DNA of 64,000 nucleotides from Actinernus sp. WN-2022 (GCA_030867875.1 JAOWCC010000091.1:992001-1056000), one strand, 5' to 3'. Numbered from the stretch's first letter, positions 1-9,658 are shown. Translations and numbers: made by a program. The notes: generated by a model from the sequence alone, not told the origin.

Positions 1-523
1 CTCACTCACTTCCACAGCATGTCCTCATAACTAATACACAGTAAATGTACATGCTGTTTGTATTCTGACTGAATGACATGTGTCGATCCATGTACTGCCA
101 CTGGCCCTTATGCAATAATACACCATAAACACCCGTAGATAAGCTGTACCTTTTCACCCAAAATATTCGTTCAAAATCGGGGGTGCGGCTTATCTACGGG
201 AACACCTAGAAAGGAGACCCAACATTAACATATATTTACATATCACGAACCTGTATGAAGCTTTTATTATGCGACGGTGCATATATTACAATCAGGTTCA
301 AATCGCATCCGATTGTGTAATATAGCAATTTAAGCATAAGCATTGAAAAAAAACACGCAATTTGAAAGAATTAAAGCAAAAACTCTTCAAGACCACCCTA
401 GACCTAATATATTAGAATTTCGTGAATATTTAAACGTGATTAAGCTTATTTACCTTCCAAAACATGCTGATTCGCAGCGCTTGTCAAAGCATGCATCTAA
501 ACAACCAGGAATCCTTCGCAATT
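1..523. other. Left part of the unit: non-coding, MITE-like
   Basis: I recognise no gene here. The stretch holds the 13-bp inverted repeat at 132-200 and a weaker one at about 275-323 (ATATTACAATC against GATTGTGTAATAT, with a 2-nt bulge). An A/T-rich tail with a length-variable A run near 347-354 follows. The plus-strand reading frame that crosses 343-645 is largely the antisense of the transposase fragment. The same content recurs at the start of every unit. Confidence 0.7.
132..200. repeat. 13-bp perfect inverted repeat (MITE-like hairpin)
   Basis: CCCGTAGATAAGC at 132-144 is the exact reverse complement of GCTTATCTACGGG at 188-200, with a 43-nt spacer that contains CGGGGGTGCGG. Termini containing a GCGGCTTAT-type word are common in pogo/Tigger-like DNA transposons and their MITEs, so this could be a fossil of that kind. 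I see no transposase for it and no clear target duplication. It is present in all 20 units. A structured RNA or a protein-binding palindrome remains possible. Confidence 0.5.
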
Positions 524-995
524 TTACACGTGGGAGATTGGCACTAGTTCATGAAAATCCAAGATGGCGGACCTCAGACCTACTCGTGCTAGAGAGGCTG
601 TACCATACAGCCTGGCAAAACGAGGGCCAAGTGGCAAATAAATAAAGTGAATAGTATCTCATTCTTTGTGCTTAGCTGGCTCATTCTTTGACTTGTACCT
701 CTCAGCACTACATTTGGCGCAAGAAGTCAGGTGGCTGTATGTATTTATAAGCGTTGCTATCACGAAACAGAATACAGTCTTTTGGACAGTAGTGATATGT
801 TACAGTATCAACAAGAAATGGCCGTATGAGAGCACACGCATCATCATAATTAGAGGGTAGAAGGTTGCTAGGAGGAAGTAATGACTTTTGAAGTTGAAGT
901 TGGTGGGAGAGGCTTTCTTTGCTAGTTTCTAGTTTACAGAAAACCATAGAAACTGCACTGCAACGGCTTGCATTAAAGTGACATTGCTGAGGCAA
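524..995 (-). pseudogene. EnSpm/CACTA transposase fragment, broken (unit 1)
   Basis: Reading down the minus strand from 995, the frame contains a leucine-rich stretch and then CPKDCILFR (codons at 788-762). At about 755-740 the frame changes; the next frame gives SCAKCSAERYK, then an in-frame TGA at 661-659, then PLGPRFARLYGTASLARV (about 634-581), and stops at 526-524. The order of a CPxDCxLFR box, a CxxC...ERY zinc knuckle and a PLxPRxARLxGTASL box is characteristic of EnSpm/CACTA (TNP2-type) transposases. The catalytic DDE core is not present in the unit. A further minus-strand frame at about 1190-1040 (ELCEQVLLSLY) may be the preceding exon. The fragment cannot encode an active enzyme. 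Confidence 0.7.
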
Positions 996-1334
996 AGTAG
1001 CAGGACTTATCTCTACAAGTGTGCTTCAAAAGTCACATTCATATTCTCGCATTGATTTGGCTGCGGCAGGCAGCAGTTCCCTTAGCCTGTTGAAGATAAA
1101 CATATAGAGACAGCAGCACCTGTTCGCACAACTCAAACCTTACATCAGTTTCAGAATCAGATAAATCCAATTCTGCACCTTGCACTTCAGAATAAGTCTG
1201 TAAGTTAAGTGAAATTAAGACTTAGCAGATTTCATTTAATCAGTAGTGAATATACACCTGAATTACCAAAATTGTATTGCTTAATTTATAAAAATGAAGA
1301 ATAAGGGTATAAATACCACAACTACTATAACCAC

Positions 1335-1359
1335 AGCTTGGAGGACATTTTGCCAAGCT
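1335..1359. repeat. 25-bp hairpin removed in short-form units
   Basis: AGCTTGG at 1335-1341 pairs with CCAAGCT at 1353-1359 around an 11-nt loop. The 39-bp deletion of units 4 and 12-15 corresponds to 1321-1359 and removes this hairpin exactly to its 3' end. Confidence 0.6.
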
Positions 1360-1498
1360 CATGATATTTTTAAAGTTGTAGGATTCGGTATAATTAGTGG
1401 TAAGCAAAAAAAAACCTTGATTCGTATCCCTCGCCCGCCACTAAAGTTTTTGTAGTAAAGCAACGTACGACTCACTCACTTTGATGAGAAGGAAATAC

Positions 1499-1562
1499 TT
1501 TGGCGGGGGGGAAATATTAGCCGGGACAAAAATTAGGCGGGAAGAAACTTGTTTGGTCGGGA
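1499..1562 (+). promoter_or_regulatory. Cluster of four GGCGGGA-type (E2F-like) boxes
   Basis: Four related words lie within 60 bp: TTTGGCGGGG (core at 1502), TTAGCCGGGA (1520), TTAGGCGGGA (1536) and TTTGGTCGGGA (1556), spaced 18, 16 and 20 bp. TTTGGCGGGAA-like words are the classical E2F/DP target, so this could be a cell-cycle-controlled element, but I infer that from the motif alone. No start codon or TATA box is clearly tied to it. In units 6-9 and 16-18 the second box is the better match GGCGGGA; in unit 19 it is damaged (GCCGCGA). Confidence 0.35.
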
Positions 1563-2189
1563 CAACTAGCCAACCGAAATCATTATTACCCTGAAGAATA
1601 AGGATACTTTAGTAAAAAAAAAAGACTGTGGACTCAGACGGGTAAAAAAGTAATTAACCCACACAGTGCACCATTATTGCTAGATCCTAATAGGCAAAAC
1701 ACGAAGTTGAAAAAAAACCAGTCAGAGGTTGATAACGTGGACAACTATTGCGAAGGGAAAGCGAATTAAGTATTAACCACTCCAAGTCTATGATAAAATA
1801 CACGAAGTCATGTAAACAGTTATTTTCATTTATTATATTTTTTAAATCAATTGTCAATTCCTGCAAAGAATGGAGAAAACGATGATTAGATGGATAAAGT
1901 AGAGTCTGTTTAGTATAGAGGGGAGCAAAATGGCTCTGTGGTTTCTCTACGCGTGTTTCTCTGATGAAATGTTCTTACGCTTTTAACGTCCTTAAACGGT
2001 AAGGAAGGGGGTAACGATCTAAGAAGGGTACTCATGGCTACGGTTAAGTCGGTAATATCTGTCGAATCGCTCCTAACTATGTAAACCAAACATGCATCAC
2101 GCTATTTCTTTATCCTGACTAAAGTGAAAGAGATACGTTTTTTACTCTAAGATTAAGAACAAGATTTACCGGTTATTTTGTGGTGTAAC

Positions 2190-2303
2190 ATGTCACTGAA
2201 AAAGAAGAAGAACGACGGATTAGAAATTTATAACAGGTGTGGTGTTAATGTATTTTGCGCTTACTGTGACCATTGCATTGATTTTATCTTACGTTCTTGT
2301 TAA
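2190..2303 (+). pseudogene. CGGBP1/BED-like zinc-finger remnant (unit 1)
   Basis: A 37-codon plus-strand frame begins with ATG and a lysine cluster (SLKKKK). It then reads VFCAYCDHCIDFILRS before a TAA at 2301. The next frame resumes with VKHHIGG and runs to 2478. FCxxC, then an acidic residue, R-S, and a histidine in the following frame matches the first half of the CGGBP1/BED-type DNA-binding fingers found in many transposases and domesticated proteins. The histidine falls in place if about 2 nt were lost (or 1 gained) at the break. I read it as a decayed transposon finger. It overlaps, on the opposite strand, the last exon of the RING gene, so one of the two readings may be accidental. Confidence 0.4.
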
Positions 2304-2732
2304 ACACCATATCGGCGGCCCGGTGGACCGCCACCAGAACGTTGGCGTCCATGCTATTCGCATGGACTATGACACACCCGTCCCCTGCCTTCCTGCAAGA
2401 ATGATTTATACGATTGATAAGTTATTGAGAATATCGCTAAGGGTTATAGTTGTGTGGTATTGCGTTTATGCATTGTAGCGAAATGAAGTAGAAAACCTAC
2501 CAGCAAGCCCCCACAGGGCAAAGTCCTGTGGCGAAGGCCAAGCGGACACACCCCTCACAGAATGTGTGCCCACAGTTACTCAATGTAAAGGTCGGCTCTG
2601 GTATCGACTTGCATAGTACACAAGAGTTAACGGCTGTATAGATAGGATGCAAGAAGAGAATATCTGTGAGGATACTGCACACAATCTTATAGTGTATCAT
2701 TAAACAGTTTGGACCTTACCTTGGTTCGACAT
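2284..2732 (-). CDS. Small three-exon RING-finger gene, possible E3 ligase (unit 1)
   Basis: Exon 1 (2732-2720) starts MSNQ and ends at CAAG|GTAAGG. After an 86-nt intron ending TATACAG, exon 2 (2633-2501) runs to GCTG|GTAGGT. After a 108-nt intron ending TTCTTGCAG, exon 3 (2392-2284) follows. Phases agree at both junctions and give 84 residues ending NKNVR; if AAC|GTAAGA at 2293 is used as a donor, the next good acceptor (CTTTTTCAG, about 2197) brings an immediate TGA. Exon 2 holds a C3HC4 RING: C9, C12, C25, H27, C30, C33, C43, C48. The last pair is spaced by four residues (CPVGAC), as in RING1 of RBR ligases, not the usual two. RING proteins bind E2 enzymes and transfer ubiquitin; that role is inferred. 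No membrane segment or signal peptide is visible. Exon 3 lies antisense to the zinc-finger remnant and is the least certain part. Confidence 0.6.
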
Positions 2733-2766
2733 GACGACGAATGAAGAAGGGTTTCACGTCCCTTCG

Positions 2767-2788
2767 TTTTATACTGAATTATTTGCAT
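2767..2788 (-). promoter_or_regulatory. Octamer plus TATA promoter of the RING gene (unit 1)
   Basis: On the minus strand a TATAAAA box (2773-2767) stands 35 nt before the RING start codon. A perfect octamer, ATGCAAAT (2788-2781 as read on the minus strand), lies 7 bp upstream of it. A start site about 30 nt below the TATA box would leave a 5' leader of roughly ten bases. Octamer plus TATA is the layout of histone H2B-type and other POU-factor promoters. Both motifs are unchanged in every unit, at the same distance from the ATG. Confidence 0.55.
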
Positions 2789-3267
2789 TGAATGCTCTTT
2801 TGTTCGGTTACTTTGAAGTAATTACAGTGAGTTATCACGATCACTCGAGATTCATTTCAACAATGGTTTCTGTGTTTCGAAATAATCCTTGAGGTCCTCT
2901 TTGGTAAACAAAATACAGTGTACCTTTATTAACGTGTCTACGAATCAAAAATTTAGTTGATCTTATTTGAAAACCGTTTCGAATCAAGGAAAAGTTTGCA
3001 AATATGTGGTACTAAGGAAAATACACATCACTGTGCTAATTATGTTGCCACGGAAACACTCTTGGTCCCATGTTTCATCCGTGTGGAAAAACAATTTTGT
3101 AATTTCTCCTTCCTCGAACACAATTTACTGCTGTGGGCACATCAGATGACTCCAAGTCCATCAGTTTTGTGAGAAAATACATCAGTTCTCTGACCCCTAC
3201 ACTGTTAAGCTACCCACTTATGAAGCCCTCTAGAAATCCATCCTGATCATACATGTATATTATAGTC
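2789..3267. other. Right part of the unit: upstream of the RING promoter, nothing recognised
   Basis: I recognise no gene. Two overlapping plus-strand frames of 60 and 71 codons (2957-3172) have no family resemblance I can see. A 43-codon frame without an ATG near the unit end (SFVRKYISSLTPTLLSYPL, about 3050-3240) is also unrecognised. This is the 5' flank of the RING gene and may hold its upstream control region. A run TAAACAAAAT / TAAAAAAAAT near 2904 varies between units. Confidence 0.5.
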
Positions 3268-3791
3268 CTCACTCACTTCCACAGCATGTCCTCATAACTA
3301 ATACACAGTAAATGTACATGCTGTTTGTATTCTGACTGAATGACATGTGTCGATCCATGTACTGCCACTGGCTCTTATGCAATAATACACCATAAACACC
3401 CGTAGATAAGCTGTACCTTTTCACCCAAAATATTCGTTCAAAATCGGGGGTGCGGCTTATCTACGGGAACACCTAGAAAGGAGACCCAACATTAACATAT
3501 ATTTACATATCACGAACCTGTATGAAGCTTTTATTATGCGACGGTGCATATATTACAATCAGGTTCAAATCGCATCCGATTGTGTAATATAGCAATTTAA
3601 GCATAAGCATTGAAAAAAAAAACGCAATTTGAAAGAATTAAAGCAAAAACTCTTCAAGACCCACCCTAGACCTAATATATTAGAATTTCGTGAATATTTA
3701 AACGTGATTAAGCTTATTTACCTTCCAAAACATGCTGATTCGCAGCGCTTGTCAAAGCATGCATCTAAACAACCAGGAATCCTTCGCAATT

Positions 3792-4263
3792 TTACACGTG
3801 GGAGATTGGCACTAGTTCATGAAAATCCAAGATGGCGGACCTCAGACCTACTCGTGCTAGAGAGGCTGTACCATACAGCCTGGCAAAACGAGGGCCAAGT
3901 GGCAAATAAATAAAGTGAATAGTATCTCATTCTTTGTGCTTAGCTGGCTCATTCTTTGACTTGTACCTCTCAGCACTACATTTGGCGCAAGAAGTCAGGT
4001 GGCTGTATGTATTTATAAGCGTTGCTATCACGAAACAGAATACAGTCTTTTGGACAGTAGTGATATGTTACAGTATCAACAAGAAATGGCCGAATGAGAG
4101 CACACGCATCATCATAATTAGAGGGTAGAAGGTTGCTAGGAGGAAGTAATGACTTTTGAAGTTGAAGTTGGTGGGAGAGGCTTTCTTTGCTAGTTTCTAG
4201 TTTACAGAAAACCATAGAAACTGCACTGCAACGGCTTGCATTAAAGTGACATTGCTGAGGCAA
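3792..4263 (-). pseudogene. EnSpm/CACTA transposase fragment (unit 2)
   Basis: Same frameshift and TGA as unit 1. One synonymous Ile codon change (ATA to ATT), shared with unit 5. The SINE lies 155 bp upstream on the transposase strand. Confidence 0.7.
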
Positions 4264-4418
4264 AGTAGCAGGACTTATCTCTACAAGTGTGCTTCAAAAG
4301 TCACATTCATATTCTCGCATTGATTTGGCTGCGGCAGGCAGCAGTTCCCTTAGCCTGTTGAAGATAAAAATATAGAGACAGCAGCACCTGTTCGCACAAC
4401 TCAAACCTTACATCAGTT

Positions 4419-4801
4419 ACCGCCTCACTGGTTAGCTCAGTTGGTAGAGCACGGTCTAGAGTGCGGGAGGTCGGGGGTTCGAACCCGGCCGCGTCCTTGG
4501 GCAGGGACATTTATAAGTCGTTGGCCTTGTCTCCTTCTACTTCTAATCAGTATTTGAAGGGGACGTGAAAGAACCTGTTGTACTACTCGAAAAAGAGAAG
4601 GGGATTGTCACCCGGTACAACAGCCTGGCCATTGCACTAACCACACACTCAACATTGTAAACTGCGTGGCTGCCATTGGCGCCGTAAAAGCAGTCCGATA
4701 CAGATTCACTGACGGGATATGTCAGTAAAATGTAAAGCGCCATGAGACTGTGGTGATATGGCGCTATATAAATATGGCCTATTATTATTATTATTATTAT
4801 T
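4419..4801 (+). mobile_element. tRNA-derived SINE with (ATT)n tail
   Basis: This 383-bp segment is present only in unit 2 and is flanked by a 7-bp target duplication, ATCAGTT (4412-4418 and 4802-4808). Its head is tRNA-like with RNA polymerase III control boxes: A box TAGCTCAGTTGG (4433-4444) and B box GGTTCGAACCC (4476-4486). The body ends in GGCGCTATATAAATAT followed by (ATT)n at about 4780-4801. That tail type is widespread in SINEs of marine invertebrates and is thought to recruit a partner LINE reverse transcriptase. The duplication and tail show retrotransposition into this one copy after the array had formed. Confidence 0.9.
4421..4493 (+). ncRNA. tRNA-like SINE head (pol III promoter)
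   Basis: The sequence folds in outline like a tRNA, with D-arm and T-arm words, but is the 5' module of the SINE and not a free tRNA gene: the acceptor ends do not pair cleanly and it continues directly into the SINE body. Confidence 0.7.
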
Positions 4802-5847
4802 ATCAGTTTCAGAATCAGATAAATCCAATTCTGCACCTTGCACTTCAGAATAAGTCTGTAAGTTAAGTGAAATTAAGACTTAGCAGATTTCATTTAATCA
4901 GTAGTGAATATACACCTGAATTACCAAAATTGTATTGCTTAATTTATAAAAATGAAGAATAAGGGTATAAATACCACAACTACTATAACCACAGCTTGGA
5001 GGACATTTTGCCAAGCTCATGATATTTTTAAAGTTGTAGGATTCGGTATAATTAGTGGTAAGCAAAAAAAAAACTTGATTCGTATCCCTCGCCCGCCACT
5101 AAAGTTTTTGTAGTAAAGCAACGTACGACTCACTCACTTTGATGAGAAGGAAAGACTTTGGCGGGGGGAAAATATTAGCCGGGACAAAAATTAGGCGGGA
5201 AGAAACTTGTTTGGTCGGGACAACTAGCCAACCGAAATCATTATTACCCTGAAGAATAAGGATACTTTAGTAAAAAAAAAAGACTGTGGACTCAGACGGG
5301 TAAAAAAGTAATTAACCCACACAGTGCACCATTATTGCTAGATCCTAATAGGCAAAACACGAAGTTGAAAAAAAACCAGTCAGAGGTTGATAACGTGGAC
5401 AACTATTGCGAAGGGAAAGCGAATTAAGTATTAACCACTCCAAGTCTATGATAAAATACACGAAGTCATGTAAACAGTTATTTTCATTTATTATATTTTT
5501 TAAATCAATTGTCAATTCCTGCAAAGAATGGAGAAAACGATGATTAGATGGATAAAGTAGAGTCTGTTTAGTATAGAGGGGAGCAAAATGGCTCTGTGGT
5601 TTCTCTACGCGTGTTTCTCTGATGAAATGTTCTTACGCTTTTAACGTCCTTAAACGGTAAGGAAGGGGGTAACGATCTAAGAAGGGTACTCATGGCTACG
5701 GTTAAGTCGGTAATATCTGTCGAATCGCTCCTAACTATGTAAACCAAACATGCATCACGCTATTTCTTTATCCTGACTAAAGTGAAAGAGATACGTTTTT
5801 TACTCTAAGATTAAGAACAAGATTTACCGGTTATTTTGTGGTGTAAC

Positions 5848-5961
5848 ATGTCACTGAAAAAGAAGAAGAACGACGGATTAGAAATTTATAACAAGTATGG
5901 TGTTAATGTATTTTGCGCTTACTGTGACCATTGCATTGATTTTATCTTACGTTCTTGTTAA
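5848..5961 (+). pseudogene. Zinc-finger remnant (unit 2)
   Basis: Arg16 codon is AAG (Lys), shared with unit 5; same break as unit 1. Confidence 0.4.
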
Positions 5962-6390
5962 ACACCATATCGGCGGCCCGGTGGACCGCCACCAGAACGT
6001 TGGCGTCCATGCTATTCGCATGGACTATGACACACCCGTCCCCTGCCTTCCTGCAAGAATGATTTATACGATTGATAAGTTATTGAGAATATCGCTAAGG
6101 GTTATAGTTGTGTGGTATTGCGTTTATGCATTGTAGCGAAATGAAGTAGAAAACCTACCAGCAAGCCCCCACAGGGCAAAGTCCTGTGGCGAAGGCCAAG
6201 CGGACACACCCCTCACAGAATGTGTGCCCACAGTTACTCAATGTAAAGGTCGGCTCTGGTATCGACTTGCATAGTACACAAGAGTTAACGGCTGTATAGA
6301 TAGGATGCAAGAAGAGAATATCTGTGAGGATACTGCACACAATCTTATAGTGTATCATTAAACAGTTTGGACCTTACCTTGGTTCGACAT
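5942..6390 (-). CDS. RING-finger gene (unit 2)
   Basis: Exons 6390-6378, 6291-6159 and 6050-5942. Coding sequence the same as unit 1. Promoter boxes present. Confidence 0.6.
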
Positions 6391-7449
6391 GACGACGAAT
6401 GAAGAAGGGTTTCACGTCCCTTCGTTTTATACTGAATTATTTGCATTGAATGCTCTTTTGTTCGGTTACTTTGAAGTAATTACAGTGAGTTATCACGATC
6501 ACTCGAGATTCATTTCAACAATGGTTTCTGTGTTTCGAAATAATCCTTGAGGTCCTCTTTGGTAAACAAAATACAGTGTACCTTTATTAACGTGTCTACG
6601 AATCAAAAATTTAGTTGATCTTATTTGAAAACCGTTTCGAATCAAGGAAAAGTTTGCAAATATGTGGTACTAAGGAAAATACACATCACTGTGCTAATTA
6701 TGTTGCCACGGAAACACTCTTGGTCCCATGTTTCATCCGTGTGGAAAAACAATTTTGTAATTTCTCCTTCCTCGAACACAATTTACTGCTGTGGGCACAT
6801 CAGATGACTCCAAGTCCATCAGTTTTGTGAGAAAATACATCAGTTCTCAGACCCCTACACTGTTAAGCTACCCACTTATGAAGCCCTCTAGAAATCCATC
6901 CTGATCATACATGTATATTATAGTCCTCACTCACTTCCACAGCATGTCCTCATAACTAATACACAGTAAATGTACATGCTGTTTGTATTCTGACTGAATG
7001 ACATGTGTCGATCCATGTACTGCCACTGGCTCTTATGCAATAATACACCATAAACACCCGTAGATAAGCTGTACCTTTTCACCCAAAATATTCGTTCAAA
7101 ATCGGGGGTGCGGCTTATCTACGGGAACACCTAGAAAGGAGACCCAACATTAACATATATTTACATATCACGAACCTGTATGAAGCTTTTATTATGCGAC
7201 GGTGCATATATTACAATCAGGTTCAAATCGCATCCGATTGTGTAATATAGCAATTTAAGCATAAGCATTGAAAAAAAACACGCAATTTGAAAGAATTAAA
7301 GCAAAAACTCTTCAAGACCCACCCTAGACCTAATATATTAGAATTTCGTGAATATTTAAACGTGATTAAGCTTATTTACCTTCCAAAACATGCTGATTCG
7401 CAGCGCTTGTCAAAGCATGCATCTAAACAACCAGGAATCCTTCGCAATT

Positions 7450-7921
7450 TTACACGTGGGAGATTGGCACTAGTTCATGAAAATCCAAGATGGCGGACCT
7501 CAGACCTACTCGTGCTAGAGAGGCTGTACCATACAGCCTGGCAAAACGAGGGCCAAGTGGCAAATAAATAAAGTGAATAGTATCTCATTCTTTGTGCTTA
7601 GCTGGCTCATTCTTTGACTTGTACCTCTCAGCACTACATTTGGCGCAAGAAGTCAGGTGGCTGTATGTATTTATAAGCGTTGCTATCACGAAACAGAATA
7701 CAGTCTTTTGGACAGTAGTGATATGTTACAGTATCAACAAGAAATGGCCGTATGAGAGCACACGCATCATCATAATTAGAGGGTAGAAGGTTGCTAGGAG
7801 GAAGTAATGACTTTTGAAGTTGAAGTTGGTGGGAGAGGCTTTCTTTGCTAGTTTCTAGTTTACAGAAAACCATAGAAACTGCACTGCAACGGCTTGCATT
7901 AAAGTGACATTGCTGAGGCAA
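7450..7921 (-). pseudogene. EnSpm/CACTA transposase fragment (unit 3)
   Basis: Identical in content to unit 1, with the same frameshift and TGA. Confidence 0.7.
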
Positions 7922-9115
7922 AGTAGCAGGACTTATCTCTACAAGTGTGCTTCAAAAGTCACATTCATATTCTCGCATTGATTTGGCTGCGGCAGGCAGC
8001 AGTTCCCTTAGCCTGTTGAAGATAAAAATATAGAGACAGCAGCACCTGTTCGCACAACTCAAACCTTACATCAGTTTCAGAATCAGATAAATCCAATTCT
8101 GCACCTTGCACTTCAGAATAAGTCTGTAAGTTAAGTGAAATTAAGACTTAGCAGATTTCATTTAATCAGTAGTGAATATACACCTGAATTACCAAAATTG
8201 TATTGCTTAATTTATAAAAATGAAGAATAAGGGTATAAATACCACAACTACTATAACCACAGCTTGGAGGACATTTTGCCAAGCTCATGATATTTTTAAA
8301 GTTGTAGGATTCGGTATAATTAGTGGTAAGCAAAAAAAAACCTTGATTCGTATCCCTCGCCCGCCACTAAAGTTTTTGTAGTAAAGCAACGTACGACTCA
8401 CTCACTTTGATGAGAAGGAAAGACTTTGGCGGGGGGAAAATATTAGCCGGGACAAAAATTAGGCGGGAAGAAACTTGTTTGGTCGGGACAACTAGCCAAC
8501 CGAAATCATTATTACCCTGAAGAATAAGGATACTTTAGTAAAAAAAAAAGACTGTGGACTCAGACGGGTAAAAAAGTAATTAACCCACACAGTGCACCAT
8601 TATTGCTAGATCCTAATAGGCAAAACACGAAGTTGAAAAAAAACCAGTCAGAGGTTGATAACGTGGACAACTATTGCGAAGGGAAAGCGAATTAAGTATT
8701 AACCACTCCAAGTCTATGATAAAATACACGAAGTCATGTAAACAGTTATTTTCATTTATTATATTTTTTAAATCAATTGTCAATTCCTGCAAAGAATGGA
8801 GAAAACGATGATTAGATGGATAAAGTAGAGTCTGTTTAGTATAGAGGGGAGCAAAATGGCTCTGTGGTTTCTCTACGCGTGTTTCTCTGATGAAATGTTC
8901 TTACGCTTTTAACGTCCTTAAACGGTAAGGAAGGGGGTAACGATCTAAGAAGGGTACTCATGGCTACGGTTAAGTCGGTAATATCTGTCGAATCGCTCCT
9001 AACTATGTAAACCAAACATGCATCACGCTATTTCTTTATCCTGACTAAAGTGAAAGAGATACGTTTTTTACTCTAAGATTAAGAACAAGATTTACCGGTT
9101 ATTTTGTGGTGTAAC

Positions 9116-9229
9116 ATGTCACTGAAAAAGAAGAAGAACGACGGATTAGAAATTTATAACAGGTATGGTGTTAATGTATTTTGCGCTTACTGTGACCATT
9201 GCATTGATTTTATCTTACGTTCTTGTTAA
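9116..9229 (+). pseudogene. Zinc-finger remnant (unit 3)
   Basis: Codon 17 is TAT (Tyr), the majority form; same break. Confidence 0.4.
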
Positions 9230-9658
9230 ACACCATATCGGCGGCCCGGTGGACCGCCACCAGAACGTTGGCGTCCATGCTATTCGCATGGACTATGACA
9301 CACCCGTCCCCTGCCTTCCTGCAAGAATGATTTATACGATTGATAAGTTATTGAGAATATCGCTAAGGGTTATAGTTGTGTGGTATTGCGTTTATGCATT
9401 GTAGCGAAATGAAGTAGAAAACCTACCAGCAAGCCCCCACAGGGCAAAGTCCTGTGGCGAAGGCCAAGCGGACACACCCCTCACAGAATGTGTGCCCACA
9501 GTTACTCAATGTAAAGGTCGGCTCTGGTATCGACTTGCATAGTACACAAGAGTTAACGGCTGTATAGATAGGATGCAAGAAGAGAATATCTGTGAGGATA
9601 CTGCACACAATCTTATAGTGTATCATTAAACAGTTTGGACCTTACCTTGGTTCGACAT
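9210..9658 (-). CDS. RING-finger gene (unit 3)
   Basis: Exons 9658-9646, 9559-9427 and 9318-9210. Coding sequence the same as unit 1. Confidence 0.6.

Larger units (their letters stand above)
996..2189. other. Middle of the unit: non-coding, with GGCGGGA boxes and small hairpins
   Basis: Apart from a possible transposase exon at about 1040-1190 (minus strand), I see no gene. The stretch holds a 25-bp hairpin at 1335-1359 that is absent from units 4 and 12-15, and a 7-bp inverted repeat TTAGTGG/CCACTAA at 1394-1400 and 1438-1444. It also holds A runs of variable length near 1408, 1614 and 1710, and the GGCGGGA box cluster at 1499-1561. A minus-strand AATAAA near 1834-1829 could serve as a poly(A) signal for the RING gene. 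The region is AT-rich. Confidence 0.6.
1..3267 (+). repeat. Array unit 1 (reference unit)
   Basis: Long form, 3267 bp, used here as the coordinate reference. Private differences: one C is missing near 390, a TGT replaces TAT at 2238-2240, and the transposase-side A run at 1108 reads AAACATA. It shares CTGGCCC near 102 with units 7, 8 and 10. Confidence 0.97.
3268..6925 (+). repeat. Array unit 2, with SINE insertion
   Basis: 3658 bp, equal to a 3268-bp unit plus a 383-bp SINE and its 7-bp target duplication. It shares AACAAGTATGG (about 5891) and GGCCGAATG (about 4089) only with unit 5, so units 2 and 5 are sister copies although two units lie between them. Confidence 0.97.

Noticed and set aside
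564..641. 25-codon frame with good Kozak context (AAGATGGCGG) directly before AATAAA, also a YY1-like word
   Set aside because: It lies antisense over the PLGPRFARLYGTASL box of the transposase; the adjacent 8-bp palindrome (595-613) is also just that coding sequence.
343..645. Plus-strand frame of 94-100 codons repeated in all units, followed by AATAAATAAA
   Set aside because: Its second half is the exact antisense of the CACTA transposase fragment and it resembles no family; a 1-nt difference in unit 1 changes its N-terminus.
1469..1480. CTCACTCACT repeated mid-unit and at the unit start
   Set aside because: Too short and simple to be a meaningful direct repeat; I see no duplication around it.
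2239..2478. 79-codon plus-strand frame with a hydrophobic start
   Set aside because: It begins out of frame inside the zinc-finger remnant and then covers the finger's second half and the antisense of RING exon 3; not a separate membrane protein.
2957..3172. Overlapping plus-strand frames of 60 and 71 codons
   Set aside because: No recognisable domain, overlapping frames, ordinary length for AT-rich spacer.
4307..4510. 67-codon minus-strand frame
   Set aside because: Its N-terminal half is translated SINE head (the familiar GFEPPTSRTLDRALPTELT-type shadow).
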